In this document: piece by piece, positions 56,106 through 64,000 of the stretch | Position numbering within the stretch: position 1 is the first letter of the stretch | How the letters are laid out: each line of letters begins with the position of its first letter | Assembly: GCF_019977295.1 (NCBI RefSeq) | Contig: NZ_AP024651.1 | Span: 2,852,001-2,916,000, forward strand | Origin: Arthrobacter sp. StoSoilB20 | GTDB lineage: Bacteria > Actinomycetota > Actinomycetes > Actinomycetales > Micrococcaceae | Length of the DNA stretch: 64,000 nt | Direction: 5' to 3' | Position numbers and translations under genes: made by a program | The notes under the pieces: generated by a model | Databases searched by the model: none | Told to the model about the DNA's origin: nothing | Seen by the model: only the letters and a program-made list of their open reading frames with translations

Positions 56106-57883
56106 GCGGCTCCTGCCAAGCGGCGCAGGGTCTTGGCATGTCCGGCCAACTGGTTCCCGGAACGCGGATGCACCGCTTCAAGGCGGTCCAGGAAACGCTG
56201 CCGTTCATCATCCAATAGCCGCTGGCACTGCGTGTGCAGGTCATCCCGGGCTTGCTGTGCAAGGCGACGCACGGCATCCTCACCGAACACCGCCTCCAGC
56301 AGCTTCTGACCCACTACGGCCGTACCGCCGGCGATGCCGATCTCCAGCCCGCTCAAGCCCGCAGTCATGGAGAACACCACTACCATCAGCGCAGCGCCCA
56401 GGCCATTCACGCCAAAGGACAACCAGCGCGCCTGGGTTCGCTTTCCCTGCCCTTGGGTTCGGATCATCCCCATCAGCCCTTCCTGCCAGGAGCGGATGGC
56501 GGCTGCGGATTTTGCATCGAAACCTTCGCTTGTTCCGGAGAGGTCATCGGCACCAAGCAGGTGCCGGCCGGCCGATCCGGATCGCCAACGGCTGTCCACG
56601 TTCTCTGCTGCGTTGGTCGCTTCATCCAGGATCACAGCCTGCAGTCCGGTCTCGATGGCGGTCTCCACTTTCACCGCAGGGGCAGGCTCCCCCCGAAAGA
56701 ACGCCCCCATACGGTCCCTCATCCGCCCGATATTCTGCTCCAGGGCCCGGAAAAACTCTCCAGTGCCCACAAAGTCCTGCCACCGGGCCAGTACTTCGCC
56801 ACGCAAGAGTGCGCCATCCTTGGTGGCCTCAAGAATGCGGGAAAGGGCGTCTTCATATTCCAGGATGCACATCTTCCGGAGTTCATCCGCAGCAGCATCC
56901 TGTGCTGACGCTGCCCCGGCGATGCCCTCCAACCGGACGCCGACGGCTTTGACGGCTCCATCAAGGGTGCGCCGGGCGACGTCCGCCCGGCCCGCCGCAT
57001 TCGCTGCCAGCGCTGCGAGCCACTCACGCAGCGCTGCCACCGATTCATCCGGGAGCATGCCCAGATCGTCCAAGGCGCTTTCCGGCACGACAAAGAGCTC
57101 TGCCTCGGCAAGCCCCTGCCGGTCCAGCATGGCTTTGAGGTCTGCCCGTACTTCTTCTTCCGCCGCCGCCGGCACCCGGTCCAGGACCACGGCCACGGTG
57201 ATATCGCGCGACGCCGCGTCCAGGAGCAGCCGCCAGGGAACGGCATCGGCATAGCGGTTGGCGGTGGTGACAAACACCCAGAGATCCGCCGCGGCGAGCA
57301 ACTGCCCGGCAAGCCTGCGGTTGTCATCGGAAATTGAGTCGACATCAGGTGCGTCCAGGAGCGCGATGCCCTGAGGCACAGCGTCATGGCCCACCAGTAC
57401 CAGAGAGGTGATCGCTTGGGCGTCCGGAGCGGCGCCTGCCTCGGTGGCGGGCACTGGACGCGAGGAAACAGTCCCCCGGATGCGCTCAAGGCTGGGAAGA
57501 ATCCGGTGGCCTTCGAACCAGCCGGCGTCCTGGGGATGATGCAGGAGGATGGGTTGGCGCGTGGTTGGCCTGATGGCCCCGGCCCGCGTCACGGGATATC
57601 CCACCAGCGCGTTGACCAGCGTGGATTTCCCCGCACCCGTGGAACCGCCGACGACGGCCAGCAGCGGAGCGTCGAGGCTGCGGTAGCGGGGAATGATGTA
57701 ATCATCGAGTTGCGCCAGCGATTCACGGATCCATTGACGGGCCTCGGGAGCATCCTGGATCGCGAGTGGAAGGGTGGTGAGCGCCAATTCGGCACGGGCA
57801 GCTTCCAAGGCCTCGACGGCGGCTGCCGCGCCTTGAGCTACGGGGGCTTTCCGGAGAGCTGCCGGGTCTTCGTTTGCGGTCAC
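56102..57883 (-). CDS. Dynamin-like membrane GTPase (first of pair)
   Basis: 593 aa from GTG 57883. G1 GGSTGAGKSTLVNALVG, G3 LLDAPDVDS; G4 reads VVLDRVP rather than NKxD, so guanine specificity may be altered. The long middle part is helical, and a C-terminal membrane hairpin is predicted (WLSFGVNGLGAALMVVVFSM and LSGLEIGIAGGTAVVG). An ATG at 57940 (MHMAPAARPEGG) would add 19 residues; neither start has a good ribosome site. It overlaps the second GTPase by 4 nt and lies just below tRNA-Glu. Together they resemble paired bacterial dynamins. Confidence 0.87.
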   Translation of the reverse strand: MTANEDPAALRKAPVAQGAAAAVEALEAARAELALTTLPLAIQDAPEARQWIRESLAQLDDYIIPRYRSLDAPLLAVVGGSTGAGKSTLVNALVGYPVTRAGAIRPTTRQPILLHHPQDAGWFEGHRILPSLERIRGTVSSRPVPATEAGAAPDAQAITSLVLVGHDAVPQGIALLDAPDVDSISDDNRRLAGQLLAAADLWVFVTTANRYADAVPWRLLLDAASRDITVAVVLDRVPAAAEEEVRADLKAMLDRQGLAEAELFVVPESALDDLGMLPDESVAALREWLAALAANAAGRADVARRTLDGAVKAVGVRLEGIAGAASAQDAAADELRKMCILEYEDALSRILEATKDGALLRGEVLARWQDFVGTGEFFRALEQNIGRMRDRMGAFFRGEPAPAVKVETAIETGLQAVILDEATNAAENVDSRWRSGSAGRHLLGADDLSGTSEGFDAKSAAAIRSWQEGLMGMIRTQGQGKRTQARWLSFGVNGLGAALMVVVFSMTAGLSGLEIGIAGGTAVVGQKLLEAVFGEDAVRRLAQQARDDLHTQCQRLLDDERQRFLDRLEAVHPRSGNQLAGHAKTLRRLAGAA

Positions 57884-57949
57884 AGCATCATCATGCCAGC
57901 CGGATCCACCTTCGGGGCGCGCGGCTGGCGCCATGTGCATAACGGAGGC

Positions 57950-57986
57950 AAAAAGAAATCCCCCGGAACCGTGGTTCCGGGGGATT
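57950..57986 (-). terminator. Terminator of tRNA-Glu
   Basis: On the minus strand a perfect 14-bp stem (57973-57986 with 57957-57970, 2-nt centre) is followed by TTTCTTTTT. It lies 3 nt after the tRNA 3' end and should stop the tRNA transcript before the GTPase genes. Confidence 0.93.
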
Positions 57987-57989
57987 CTG

Positions 57990-58065
57990 TGGTGACCCCA
58001 GCGGGATTCGAACCCGCGTTACCGCCGTGAGAGGGCGGCGTACTAGGCCGCTATACGATGGGGCC
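57990..58065 (-). tRNA. tRNA-Glu (anticodon CTC)
   Basis: 76 nt including an encoded CCA. The acceptor stem GGCCCCA pairs with TGGGGTC, the anticodon loop CTCTCAC gives CTC (reads GAG), and GTTCGAATCC is the T-loop. A strong terminator follows. Discriminator base is A. Confidence 0.97.
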
Positions 58066-58191
58066 TTGCACTTTATTCACCGTTTCCGGTGATCAAGCTG
58101 AATGAGTATTTCATATATTCAGCTTCTCTCCAAATCGCTTCAGCGACTCGGAGGTTCCGATTTTCCAGCGAATTCACGCGGATAATCAGAG

Positions 58192-58263
58192 CTGGGATAC
58201 CAGGACTCGAACCTAGAATGACGGTACCAGAAACCGTAGTGTTGCCAATTACACCATATCCCA
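58192..58263 (-). tRNA. tRNA-Gln (anticodon CTG)
   Basis: 72 nt with acceptor TGGGATA/TATCCCA, beginning with U as is common for tRNA-Gln, anticodon loop TTCTGGT (CTG, reads CAG), T-loop GTTCGAGTCC and discriminator G. CCA is not encoded, unlike the adjacent tRNA-Glu. It lies 126 nt upstream of tRNA-Glu on the same strand. Confidence 0.97.
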
Positions 58264-58420
58264 AAGTGACTTTTGGACCGGAGTTCCGCGCTTCGGTTTC
58301 CCTCTGCTTTTCCCTCCGTGCCCCTCAGCACGAGTAATGACTCTACCGGAGTCTTGCCACCTGCACAAATCGAGAAGCCGTTACCTGCATCACACGATTC
58401 TTTACTGCCCGGCAGCGGGC

Positions 58421-59149
58421 TTAGACCGCAGTCGAAGCCTTCATCAGCAACCGCGACAATGAGTCCACTTGCCGGCCCGCGAACTCCTCCACGACCTCTC
58501 CTGTCCTGTTAAGCCACACGCCAACCAAACCTGCCGCCGTCGCGCCGTCGGCGTCCAGCAGCCTGTTGTCGCCGACATACAGGGTCTCCCCTGGAGCAGT
58601 GCCGAGCAGACGCACACCCTCAAGGTAAATGGCGGGATCCGGCTTGGGCACGCCCACCGTATCCGTTCCCACCAGGACCTTGATCCTGGAAAGGCCGGCG
58701 CCATCGAGTTTGGCCCGCTGGTAGTCGTGCACGTTGTTGCTCACGGCACCATAAGGGACACCCGCGGCATCAAGGGCATCCAGCACCCCTGCCACATCTT
58801 CAAAGGCCCTCACATACGCCGTCTGGCGCTGGTGGTACTCAGCCACCCATGCCTGTGCATCCTCGCCGTCGTCGAGCTCCACGCCAAAGTGACCCAAAGC
58901 AGCCCTGCCGCGAAGCAGGCGCTGCTCGTTGAAGGTCAGCTCCCCGGCCAGGTATCGGTCATAGAAGTGCGTGGTCTCGTGGGTGAAGATGCGGCCGAAC
59001 TTCACCCACCCGGCCTGGTCCAGGCCGGGCAGGAGATGTTCGCTGACGTCACGCAATGCTGTGGTCATGGCGTACTCGAGGTCCACCAGGGTGTCATCGA
59101 TGTCGAAGAGGACACCGCGGATAGTGCCGAAGGAGCTTGCGATCGCCAT
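58421..59149 (-). CDS. HAD-superfamily hydrolase
   Basis: Haloacid-dehalogenase-like phosphatase, 242 aa. Motif I FDIDDTLVD (nucleophile Asp, acid Asp), motif II SNNVHDY, motif III Lys in VGVPKPDPAIY and motif IV YVGDNRLLDADGA are all present. A helical cap (about 25-100) indicates subclass C1. Probably a small-molecule phosphatase; substrate unknown. It is 14 nt below gltX, as in related genomes. Confidence 0.92.
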   Translation of the reverse strand: MAIASSFGTIRGVLFDIDDTLVDLEYAMTTALRDVSEHLLPGLDQAGWVKFGRIFTHETTHFYDRYLAGELTFNEQRLLRGRAALGHFGVELDDGEDAQAWVAEYHQRQTAYVRAFEDVAGVLDALDAAGVPYGAVSNNVHDYQRAKLDGAGLSRIKVLVGTDTVGVPKPDPAIYLEGVRLLGTAPGETLYVGDNRLLDADGATAAGLVGVWLNRTGEVVEEFAGRQVDSLSRLLMKASTAV

Positions 59150-59163
59150 GACGTGTGCCGCCC

Positions 59164-60684
59164 TTAGCCGCGGAAGGCGCGAACACGGGCCAAGGAAGAA
59201 TCCTTGCCCAGGATCACCATTGACTCGAACAAAGGCGGGGAGATGCGGCGGCCGGAGATGGCAGTGCGCACGGGACCGAAAGCGGCGCGGGGCTTGATCC
59301 CAAGGTCTTCCACGAGTGCCTGCTTCAGGGCAGTCTGGATGTTCTCGGCAGTCCAGTCCCCGATGGGCTCAAGCGCGGCCAGGGCAGCGTCAAGGACCTC
59401 GTCCAGATTGGCAGGGAGCCCCTTCCGGGCGTCATCCGCCACGTCAATGGCGTCGTCGGCCTTGAAGAGGAACGCCAGCATCTCGGGAGCCTCGCCAAGA
59501 AGGGTGATGCGCTCCTGGACCAGCGGGGCTGCTTCGGCAAGAATCTCTTCCTGGCGCGGGGTAAGGATCTCCCCCACGAACCCTGCAGCGCGGAGGTACG
59601 GGACCAGGCGCTCCTTGAAGTCTTCCGGAGCCAGCAAACGGACATGCGTACCGTTGATGGCCTCGGCCTTCTTGATGTCAAAGCGTGCGGGGTTGCCCAG
59701 GACATCATGGATGTCGAAGTTGGCCACCAGTTGCTCCACGGTGAAGATGTCCTCGTCCGCGCTCAACGACCAACCCAGCAGTGAGAGGTAGTTCAGCAGG
59801 CCTTCCGGAATGAAGCCGCGCTCCCGGTGCAGGAACAGGCTGGACTCGGGATCACGCTTGGAGAGCTTCTTGTTGCCCTGGCCCATCACGTAGGGCAGGT
59901 GACCGAACTCGGGCATGTACTCGGCCACACCGATCGCGTAGAGCGCACGGTACAGGGCGATCTGTCGCGGCGTGGAGCTCAGCAGGTCTTCGCCACGGAG
60001 TACGTGGGTGATGCCCATCAGGGCGTCGTCCACGGGGTTCACCAGGGTGTAGAGCGGAGCTCCGTTGGCGCGAACAACAGCGAAGTCGGGAACTGAACCC
60101 GCCTTGAAGGTAATCTCACCACGGACAAGGTCGTTGAACGTCAGGTCCTCATCCGGCATGCGGAGGCGCAGGACAGCTTCGCGGCCCTCGGCCTTGAACT
60201 GTGCCAGCTGCTCATCCGTCAGGTGCCGGTCGAATCCGTCATAGCCCAGCTTGGGGTCGCGGCCGGCAGCTTTGTGACGGGCCTCGATCTCATCGGGGGT
60301 GGAGTAGGACTCGTAGACATGTCCCCCGGCTTTGAGTTTGGCGATGACGTCCTGGTAGATGTCGCCGCGCTGCGACTGGCGGTACGGCTCGTGCGGTCCG
60401 CCCACTTCCACGCCCTCATCCCAGCTGATGCCGAGCCATTTCAGGGCGTCCAGCAGTTGGTGGTAGCTCTCCTCGCTGTCACGGGCGGAGTCCGTGTCCT
60501 CGATGCGGAAGATCAATTTGCCGCCGGTGTGGCGTGCGTAGGCCCAGTTGAACAGGGCGGTACGGATCAGGCCAACGTGCGGAGTCCCCGTAGGCGAGGG
60601 GCAAAATCGGACGCGGACCGGAGTGTCGGCGTTGACGGCAGGAATAGCGCTGGAGGCAGCGTTCGACGCAGAAGCAGTAGTCAT
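59164..60684 (-). CDS. gltX: Glutamyl-tRNA synthetase
   Basis: GluRS, 506 aa, class I synthetase. [21 protein letters not shown] holds the HIGH motif (HVG form) and [10 protein letters not shown] the KMSKS motif (KLSKR). A single gltX beside both tRNA-Glu and tRNA-Gln suggests it is non-discriminating with GatCAB repair, as in most actinobacteria; that is an inference. The N-terminus has about 25 extra Ala/Ser-rich residues ([17 protein letters not shown]). The C-terminal anticodon-binding domain is complete. Confidence 0.96.
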   Translation of the reverse strand: MTTASASNAASSAIPAVNADTPVRVRFCPSPTGTPHVGLIRTALFNWAYARHTGGKLIFRIEDTDSARDSEESYHQLLDALKWLGISWDEGVEVGGPHEPYRQSQRGDIYQDVIAKLKAGGHVYESYSTPDEIEARHKAAGRDPKLGYDGFDRHLTDEQLAQFKAEGREAVLRLRMPDEDLTFNDLVRGEITFKAGSVPDFAVVRANGAPLYTLVNPVDDALMGITHVLRGEDLLSSTPRQIALYRALYAIGVAEYMPEFGHLPYVMGQGNKKLSKRDPESSLFLHRERGFIPEGLLNYLSLLGWSLSADEDIFTVEQLVANFDIHDVLGNPARFDIKKAEAINGTHVRLLAPEDFKERLVPYLRAAGFVGEILTPRQEEILAEAAPLVQERITLLGEAPEMLAFLFKADDAIDVADDARKGLPANLDEVLDAALAALEPIGDWTAENIQTALKQALVEDLGIKPRAAFGPVRTAISGRRISPPLFESMVILGKDSSLARVRAFRG

Positions 60685-60736
60685 AGTAGGTCCAACTTTA
60701 CCGCTTGGGGCCGGCTCGGTTTTCGACCCAACCGCT

Positions 60737-60782
60737 CGACGGCGGCGCCTACCTTTCGTGCGAAAGGCGGGTGCCGCCGTCG
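60737..60782. terminator. Long near-perfect hairpin between the FAH gene and gltX
   Basis: A 19-bp stem (CGACGGCGGC with GCCGCCGTCG outside, CCTTTC with GAAAGG inside, one G-U pair and a 2x2 internal loop, GTGC loop). Flanking ACCCAA and TTGGGT (about 60728-60733 and 60787-60792) can pair further. No T-tract on either strand. Probably ends the FAH-gene transcript. Confidence 0.6.
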
Positions 60783-60816
60783 GGCCTTGGGTTTTGAGGT
60801 TCCGCTGGCTTTGAGC

Positions 60817-61593
60817 CTAGCGGCGAACCACCGGATTGGAGAGCCGGCCGATGCCTTCGATCTCCACTTCGAAGCGATCGCCCTCGCTCACCAGCCCGAC
60901 GCCGGCCGGCGTACCGGTCATGATGACGTCGCCGGGGAGCAGGGTAAAGGCGTGGGAAACGATCGAGACGAGTTCGCGCACGCCACGGATCATCTGGTTG
61001 GTGCTGCCGTCCTGGCGAAGTTCACCATTAAGCCGTCCCTGGATGGACAAATCCTCGTGGTCGAGCTCGGTTTCAATCCACGGGCCAAGCGGTGCCGAGG
61101 TGTCGAACCCCTTGGCGCGCGCCCACTGGAGATCCGTCTTTTGGACATCGCGGGCAGTGAGGTCGTTGCCGCAGGTGTACCCAAAGATGACGTCGTCCGC
61201 GCGATCCTCCGGGACATCCTTGCAGATGCGGCCAATGACCACGCACAGTTCCGCTTCGAAGGAAACTTCCTCCGAGAACTCCGGGAGGATGATGGGATCG
61301 TTCGGACCGATCACCGAGGTATTGGGCTTCAGGAACAACAAGGGCTGCTGGGGAACTTCATTGCCCAGTTCAGCGGCGTGCTCGGCAAAGTTCCGGCCGA
61401 CCCCAATGACCTTGCTGCGGGGAATGATCGGAGCCAGGAGCCGGACGTCCTCGAGCTTGTGCTTCAAATGGGTACGTTCAACGCCGTTGAAGAAGGGGTC
61501 GCCGTTGATGACAGTGATTTCCTCACTGCCGGGCTCGCCTTCAACAACGCCGTAAAGGGGATCAGAATCAACTACAAACCGGGCGATACGCAT
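60817..61593 (-). CDS. Fumarylacetoacetate hydrolase family protein
   Basis: FAH-family enzyme, 258 aa from ATG 61593. VIGVGRNFAEHAAELG, then EVSFEAELCVVIGR (metal Glu residues) and GYTCGNDLTARDVQ are diagnostic; VIMTGTPAGVGLVSEGD closes it. The fold covers 2-hydroxyhepta-2,4-diene-1,7-dioate isomerases, acylpyruvases and oxaloacetate decarboxylases; the substrate is not clear. The frame continues upstream to 61800, but those residues are Arg-rich and not family-like. It lies 24 nt below the MBL-fold gene and may form a pair with it. Confidence 0.92.
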   Translation of the reverse strand: MRIARFVVDSDPLYGVVEGEPGSEEITVINGDPFFNGVERTHLKHKLEDVRLLAPIIPRSKVIGVGRNFAEHAAELGNEVPQQPLLFLKPNTSVIGPNDPIILPEFSEEVSFEAELCVVIGRICKDVPEDRADDVIFGYTCGNDLTARDVQKTDLQWARAKGFDTSAPLGPWIETELDHEDLSIQGRLNGELRQDGSTNQMIRGVRELVSIVSHAFTLLPGDVIMTGTPAGVGLVSEGDRFEVEIEGIGRLSNPVVRR

Positions 61594-61616
61594 GGGCTCA
61601 AGCCTACAGTCCGGGT

Positions 61617-62432
61617 TTAGCTTCTGAGGTAATCCAACTGGGCGGCAACGGAAGTCTCTGCCGCCCACCGCACTGATGGGTCGACGTCGGGGTACACGGC
61701 ATCGGTGACTGCCCCGATCGAAGCGCCACCGCCCAACTGCTTCAGCGCTGCCCTGATTTGGTCGAGGCGCTGACCACGGTGATCCCTGTACTCCCGGCAC
61801 TTATCGTCCAGGGCCGGGAGCACGGGGCCGTGCGCGGGAAGGAGGGTAGCCGGCCCGAGTGCCTCAAGCTTGTCCAGGCTTGCAAGGTAATCGCCCAACC
61901 GGCCATCGGGATAATCCAAAATTGTGGTGCCGCGGCCCAGTATGGTGTCGCCTGTCAGGACAGAGCCGTGGGGGCCGTCGGCGGGAAGATGGAAACACAC
62001 CGAGTCCGATGTATGGCCAGGGGTGGCAACAACGCGGACTTCCACGCCCCCTGCAGTCAGGACTTCCCCATCCCTGAGGGGCTCGCCGCCGTGGCAGTGC
62101 TCAGGCAGAACGGCGCGGACCGGCGCTCCCGTCAGCTCGTGGAAGCGTGCTGACGCTTCAGTATGGTCGGCGTGCCGATGAGTAATCAGGACAACGTCCA
62201 CAGTGCCCGCCGCTGCCAGCGCTGCCAGGTGCTGCTCATCTTCGGGCCCGGGGTCCACCACTGCCACGCGACTGGAGCCTGGAGCTCCGATGACGTATGA
62301 ATTGGTGCCGTCCAGGCTCATCGGGCCCGGGTTAGGAGCCAGCCGGAAACGGGTCAGCCCGCTGCTGCGCTGCAGGGGAGAGGTCTCGCCGCTTGGTGCG
62401 TTGCCGGTGTTCGCCATTGATTCAGAAGTCAC
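61617..62432 (-). CDS. Metallo-beta-lactamase-fold hydrolase
   Basis: MBL-fold protein, 271 aa. THRHADHTEA is the HxHxDH motif, VVATPGHTSDSVCF the third ligand, LTGDTILGRGTTI the fourth, and LPAHGPVL the last His, with a C-terminal winged-helix-like tail (VYPDVDPSVRWAAETSVAAQLDYL). This resembles LACTB2/CPSF-like endoribonucleases and small hydrolases rather than a true beta-lactamase. It starts at GTG close to GGGAG; ATG 62417 is an alternative. A 32-bp repeat array lies upstream. Confidence 0.9.
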   Translation of the reverse strand: MTSESMANTGNAPSGETSPLQRSSGLTRFRLAPNPGPMSLDGTNSYVIGAPGSSRVAVVDPGPEDEQHLAALAAAGTVDVVLITHRHADHTEASARFHELTGAPVRAVLPEHCHGGEPLRDGEVLTAGGVEVRVVATPGHTSDSVCFHLPADGPHGSVLTGDTILGRGTTILDYPDGRLGDYLASLDKLEALGPATLLPAHGPVLPALDDKCREYRDHRGQRLDQIRAALKQLGGGASIGAVTDAVYPDVDPSVRWAAETSVAAQLDYLRS

Positions 62433-62464
62433 GCTCCCATCTTGGCACCGAACCGATGCTCATT

Positions 62465-62656
62465 CACATCCCCCGCCATACCGACCGATCCCCTCTCACA
62501 TCCCCCGCCCTACCGACCGATCCTCTCTCACATCCCCCATCCGACCGCCGATAGGTGAGAGCGTCGCGCCCACACCAAGGGGACCTGCAAGAGCGTCGCG
62601 CCCAACCCAAGGGGACCGGCAAGAGCGTCGCGCCCAACCCAAGGGGACCGGCAAGA
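62465..62656. repeat. Composite 32-bp tandem repeat, six units
   Basis: Six units, each exactly 32 bp, fill most of a 313-nt gap. Units 1-2 begin CACATCCCCCGCC; unit 3 begins CACATCCCCC but ends CGATAGGTGAGA; units 4-6 begin GCGTCGCGCCCA and contain AAGGGGACC; units 5 and 6 are identical. A partial unit precedes (CCGATGCTCATT) and GCGTCGCG follows at 62657. Unit 3 is a hybrid joining two families in the same phase. There are no spacers and no reading frame. Confidence 0.9.
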
Positions 62657-62745
62657 GCGTCGCGTCAGCAGAACGGCGGCCCTTCCGCTTGATGGCCAAG
62701 GGAAGGGCCGCCGTCGTGCCGTGGCGTTTCGAAACGCTCCGGAAG

Positions 62746-63858
62746 CTAGACCAGGCGGGTCAGCCAGCCGTGGGTGTCCTCGACCTCGCCGGTCTGGATG
62801 CCCAGGAGCTGCTCGCGGATGGCCATGGTGGTCTCGCCCGCCGTCGCGTCCTCAGAACCGATGAACTCGGTGGCGTCCTTGAGCACACCGATCGGAGTGA
62901 TCACGGCGGCGGTGCCGCAAGCGAAGACCTCGGTGATCTCGCCGGAGGCAACGCCGTCGCGCCACTCATCGAGGGTGATCTTGCGCTCGGTGACCTCGCG
63001 GCCCATGTCCTTGGCCACCTGGATGACGGACATGCGGGTGACGCCTTCAAGGATGGTGCCGCTGAGGGCCGGAGTGACCAGCGAGCCGTCCTTCATCACG
63101 AAGAAGACGTTCATGCCGCCGAGTTCTTCCACGGCGTCGTCGTTGAAGTGGTCCAGGAACAGTACCTGCTTGCACCCGTTCGCTTCGGCTTCCTGCTGCG
63201 CGATCAAGGAAGCAGCATAGTTGCCACCGCACTTGGCAGCACCGGTCCCGCCGCGGCCGGCACGGGCATATTCGCGGGAGATCCAGATGGAAACAGGCTT
63301 GAGTTCGCCGCCGAAGTAGTTTCCTGCGGGAGAAGCGATAACGCGGAAGGACACTTCACGGGCAGCACGCACACCAAGGAACGCCTCCGTGGCGATCATG
63401 AACGGACGCAGGTAGAGGGCTTCACCGTCACCGGAAGGAACCCATTCCTTGTCAGCCTGGACCAACTCGCGGATGGCACCCAGGAAGAACTCCTCGGGCA
63501 GCTCAGGCAGTGCGAGGCGGCGCGCGGACTTGTTCAAGCGTGCTGCGTTGGCCTCGGGACGGAAGGTCCAGACGGAACCATCTGCGTGGCGGTAGGCCTT
63601 GAGGCCCTCGAAGATTTCCTGGCCGTAATGCAGCACCGCCGCAGACGGGTCCAGGGAGATCGGTCCGTAGGGCTCGATCCGGGCATTCTGCCAACCGCCA
63701 TTGCCATCGGCGTCAACCTTGTAGTCGACGACGGCGGTGTGGTCGGTGAAGTAGTCGCCGAAGCCTGGGTTCGCCAGGATGGCTGCACGCTCCTCAACAG
63801 ACTTCGGGGTTTCCGAAAGCTGCTGGCTGAATTCGACGCCATGGGCAGTCTGAGTCAT
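62746..63858 (-). CDS. ilvE: Branched-chain amino acid aminotransferase
   Basis: IlvE, 370 aa, fold-type IV PLP enzyme, last step of leucine, isoleucine and valine synthesis. VLHYGQEIFEGLKAYRHADG, LYLRPFMIATEAFLGV, KCGGNYAASLIAQQ (PLP Lys) and EVFACGTAAVITPIG are diagnostic. It starts at ATG. Upstream, 118 nt separate it from the end of a probable leuB, so leuB-ilvE is one neighbourhood and agrees with leuCD elsewhere in the window. Confidence 0.96.
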   Translation of the reverse strand: MTQTAHGVEFSQQLSETPKSVEERAAILANPGFGDYFTDHTAVVDYKVDADGNGGWQNARIEPYGPISLDPSAAVLHYGQEIFEGLKAYRHADGSVWTFRPEANAARLNKSARRLALPELPEEFFLGAIRELVQADKEWVPSGDGEALYLRPFMIATEAFLGVRAAREVSFRVIASPAGNYFGGELKPVSIWISREYARAGRGGTGAAKCGGNYAASLIAQQEAEANGCKQVLFLDHFNDDAVEELGGMNVFFVMKDGSLVTPALSGTILEGVTRMSVIQVAKDMGREVTERKITLDEWRDGVASGEITEVFACGTAAVITPIGVLKDATEFIGSEDATAGETTMAIREQLLGIQTGEVEDTHGWLTRLV

Positions 63859-63976
63859 GTTTCCTCCACAGTCAGCTACCTGGCAGGGCGAACCGGCCCT
63901 AAAAAGGGTGCGGTTCAGCGATGGACCAGGGAAGCAGGTAAATAATTCAACACAAGCTTACGCCTGAGTATTGGGC

Positions 63977-64000
63977 CTAAAGTGCGGCCGCGATGGCATC
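63977..64000 (-). CDS. leuB: C-terminal end of a gene, probably leuB (partial)
   Basis: The last seven codons before TAG read DAIAAAL, like the C-terminus of actinobacterial 3-isopropylmalate dehydrogenase. The rest lies outside the window. The identification rests mainly on context (ilvE next to it). Confidence 0.45.
   Translation of the reverse strand, partial: DAIAAAL

Noticed and set aside
60223..61620. 465-codon plus-strand frame over gltX and the FAH gene
   Set aside because: Shadow frame; the opposite strand holds two recognised enzymes.
62465..62656. CRISPR array
   Set aside because: Units are contiguous 32-bp repeats without unique spacers, and no cas genes are nearby.
62203..63945. 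580-codon plus-strand frame over the repeat array and ilvE
   Set aside because: It crosses tandem repeats and is antisense to ilvE; no family resemblance.

Overview
This window is chromosomal DNA from a high-GC Gram-positive actinobacterium. Protein sequences and gene order point to the Micrococcaceae, most likely Arthrobacter or Paenarthrobacter; the genus is inferred from remembered homologues and was not searched. Almost all of it is the large housekeeping block that actinobacteria keep between xerC/dprA and the leucine genes, and most of it reads on the minus strand.

Layout. (1) 83-5608, minus: xerC, dprA, comM (yifB), yraN, a DUF2469 gene and rnhB, mostly overlapping or abutting. (2) 5608-10015, minus: two type I signal peptidases, rplS, trmD, rimM, a KH-domain gene and rpsP, the ribosome and tRNA-modification operon. 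(3) 10252-12819, minus: an unknown 145-residue protein, a double-VOC dioxygenase-like protein and an amidohydrolase. (4) 12911-14881, plus: a TPP riboswitch and thiC. (5) 14864-26922: a degenerate alpha/beta hydrolase, ffh, a glucose-6-phosphate-dehydrogenase-like gene, glnB-amtB with GlnR-like boxes, an MFS gene, ftsY and smc. (6) 26923-35580: an accessory block inside the normally compact mutM-smc-ftsY cluster. It holds a 1629-residue secreted repeat protein (DMFase-like head, Ig-like domain, four DUF4082 repeats alternating with SbsA-type Ig domains) and a converging three-gene membrane/envelope operon. (7) 35581-38736, minus: mutM, rnc, rpmF, DUF177 and coaD. (8) 38772-50781: an aminotransferase and a spermidine-synthase-like gene (plus); rsmD, recG, a shortened FakA-like gene and thiL (minus); a DUF3515 lipoprotein (plus); ddl, gpsA, plsC and murA (minus). 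(9) 50991-53903: leuD-leuC divergent from their probable IclR-type regulator. (10) 53911-64000: DUF1697, two dynamin-like membrane GTPases, tRNA-Glu and tRNA-Gln, a HAD hydrolase, gltX, an FAH-family hydrolase, a metallo-beta-lactamase-fold hydrolase, a composite 32-bp tandem repeat, ilvE and the last codons of a probable leuB.

How the genes work together. Region 2 makes and modifies ribosomes and tRNA. ffh and ftsY form the signal-recognition targeting pair and lepB cleaves what they deliver. amtB-glnB handle ammonium uptake and nitrogen sensing. murA and ddl feed peptidoglycan, and gpsA, plsC and the FakA-like protein feed phospholipid synthesis. leuC, leuD, ilvE and the probable leuB form branched-chain amino-acid synthesis. 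thiC (TPP-riboswitch controlled) and thiL belong to thiamine metabolism.

The least explained parts are the secreted repeat protein and its converging operon, the paired GTPases, the 32-bp repeat array, the hydrolase with Glu at the nucleophile position, and two genes whose best start codons are CTG and ATT.
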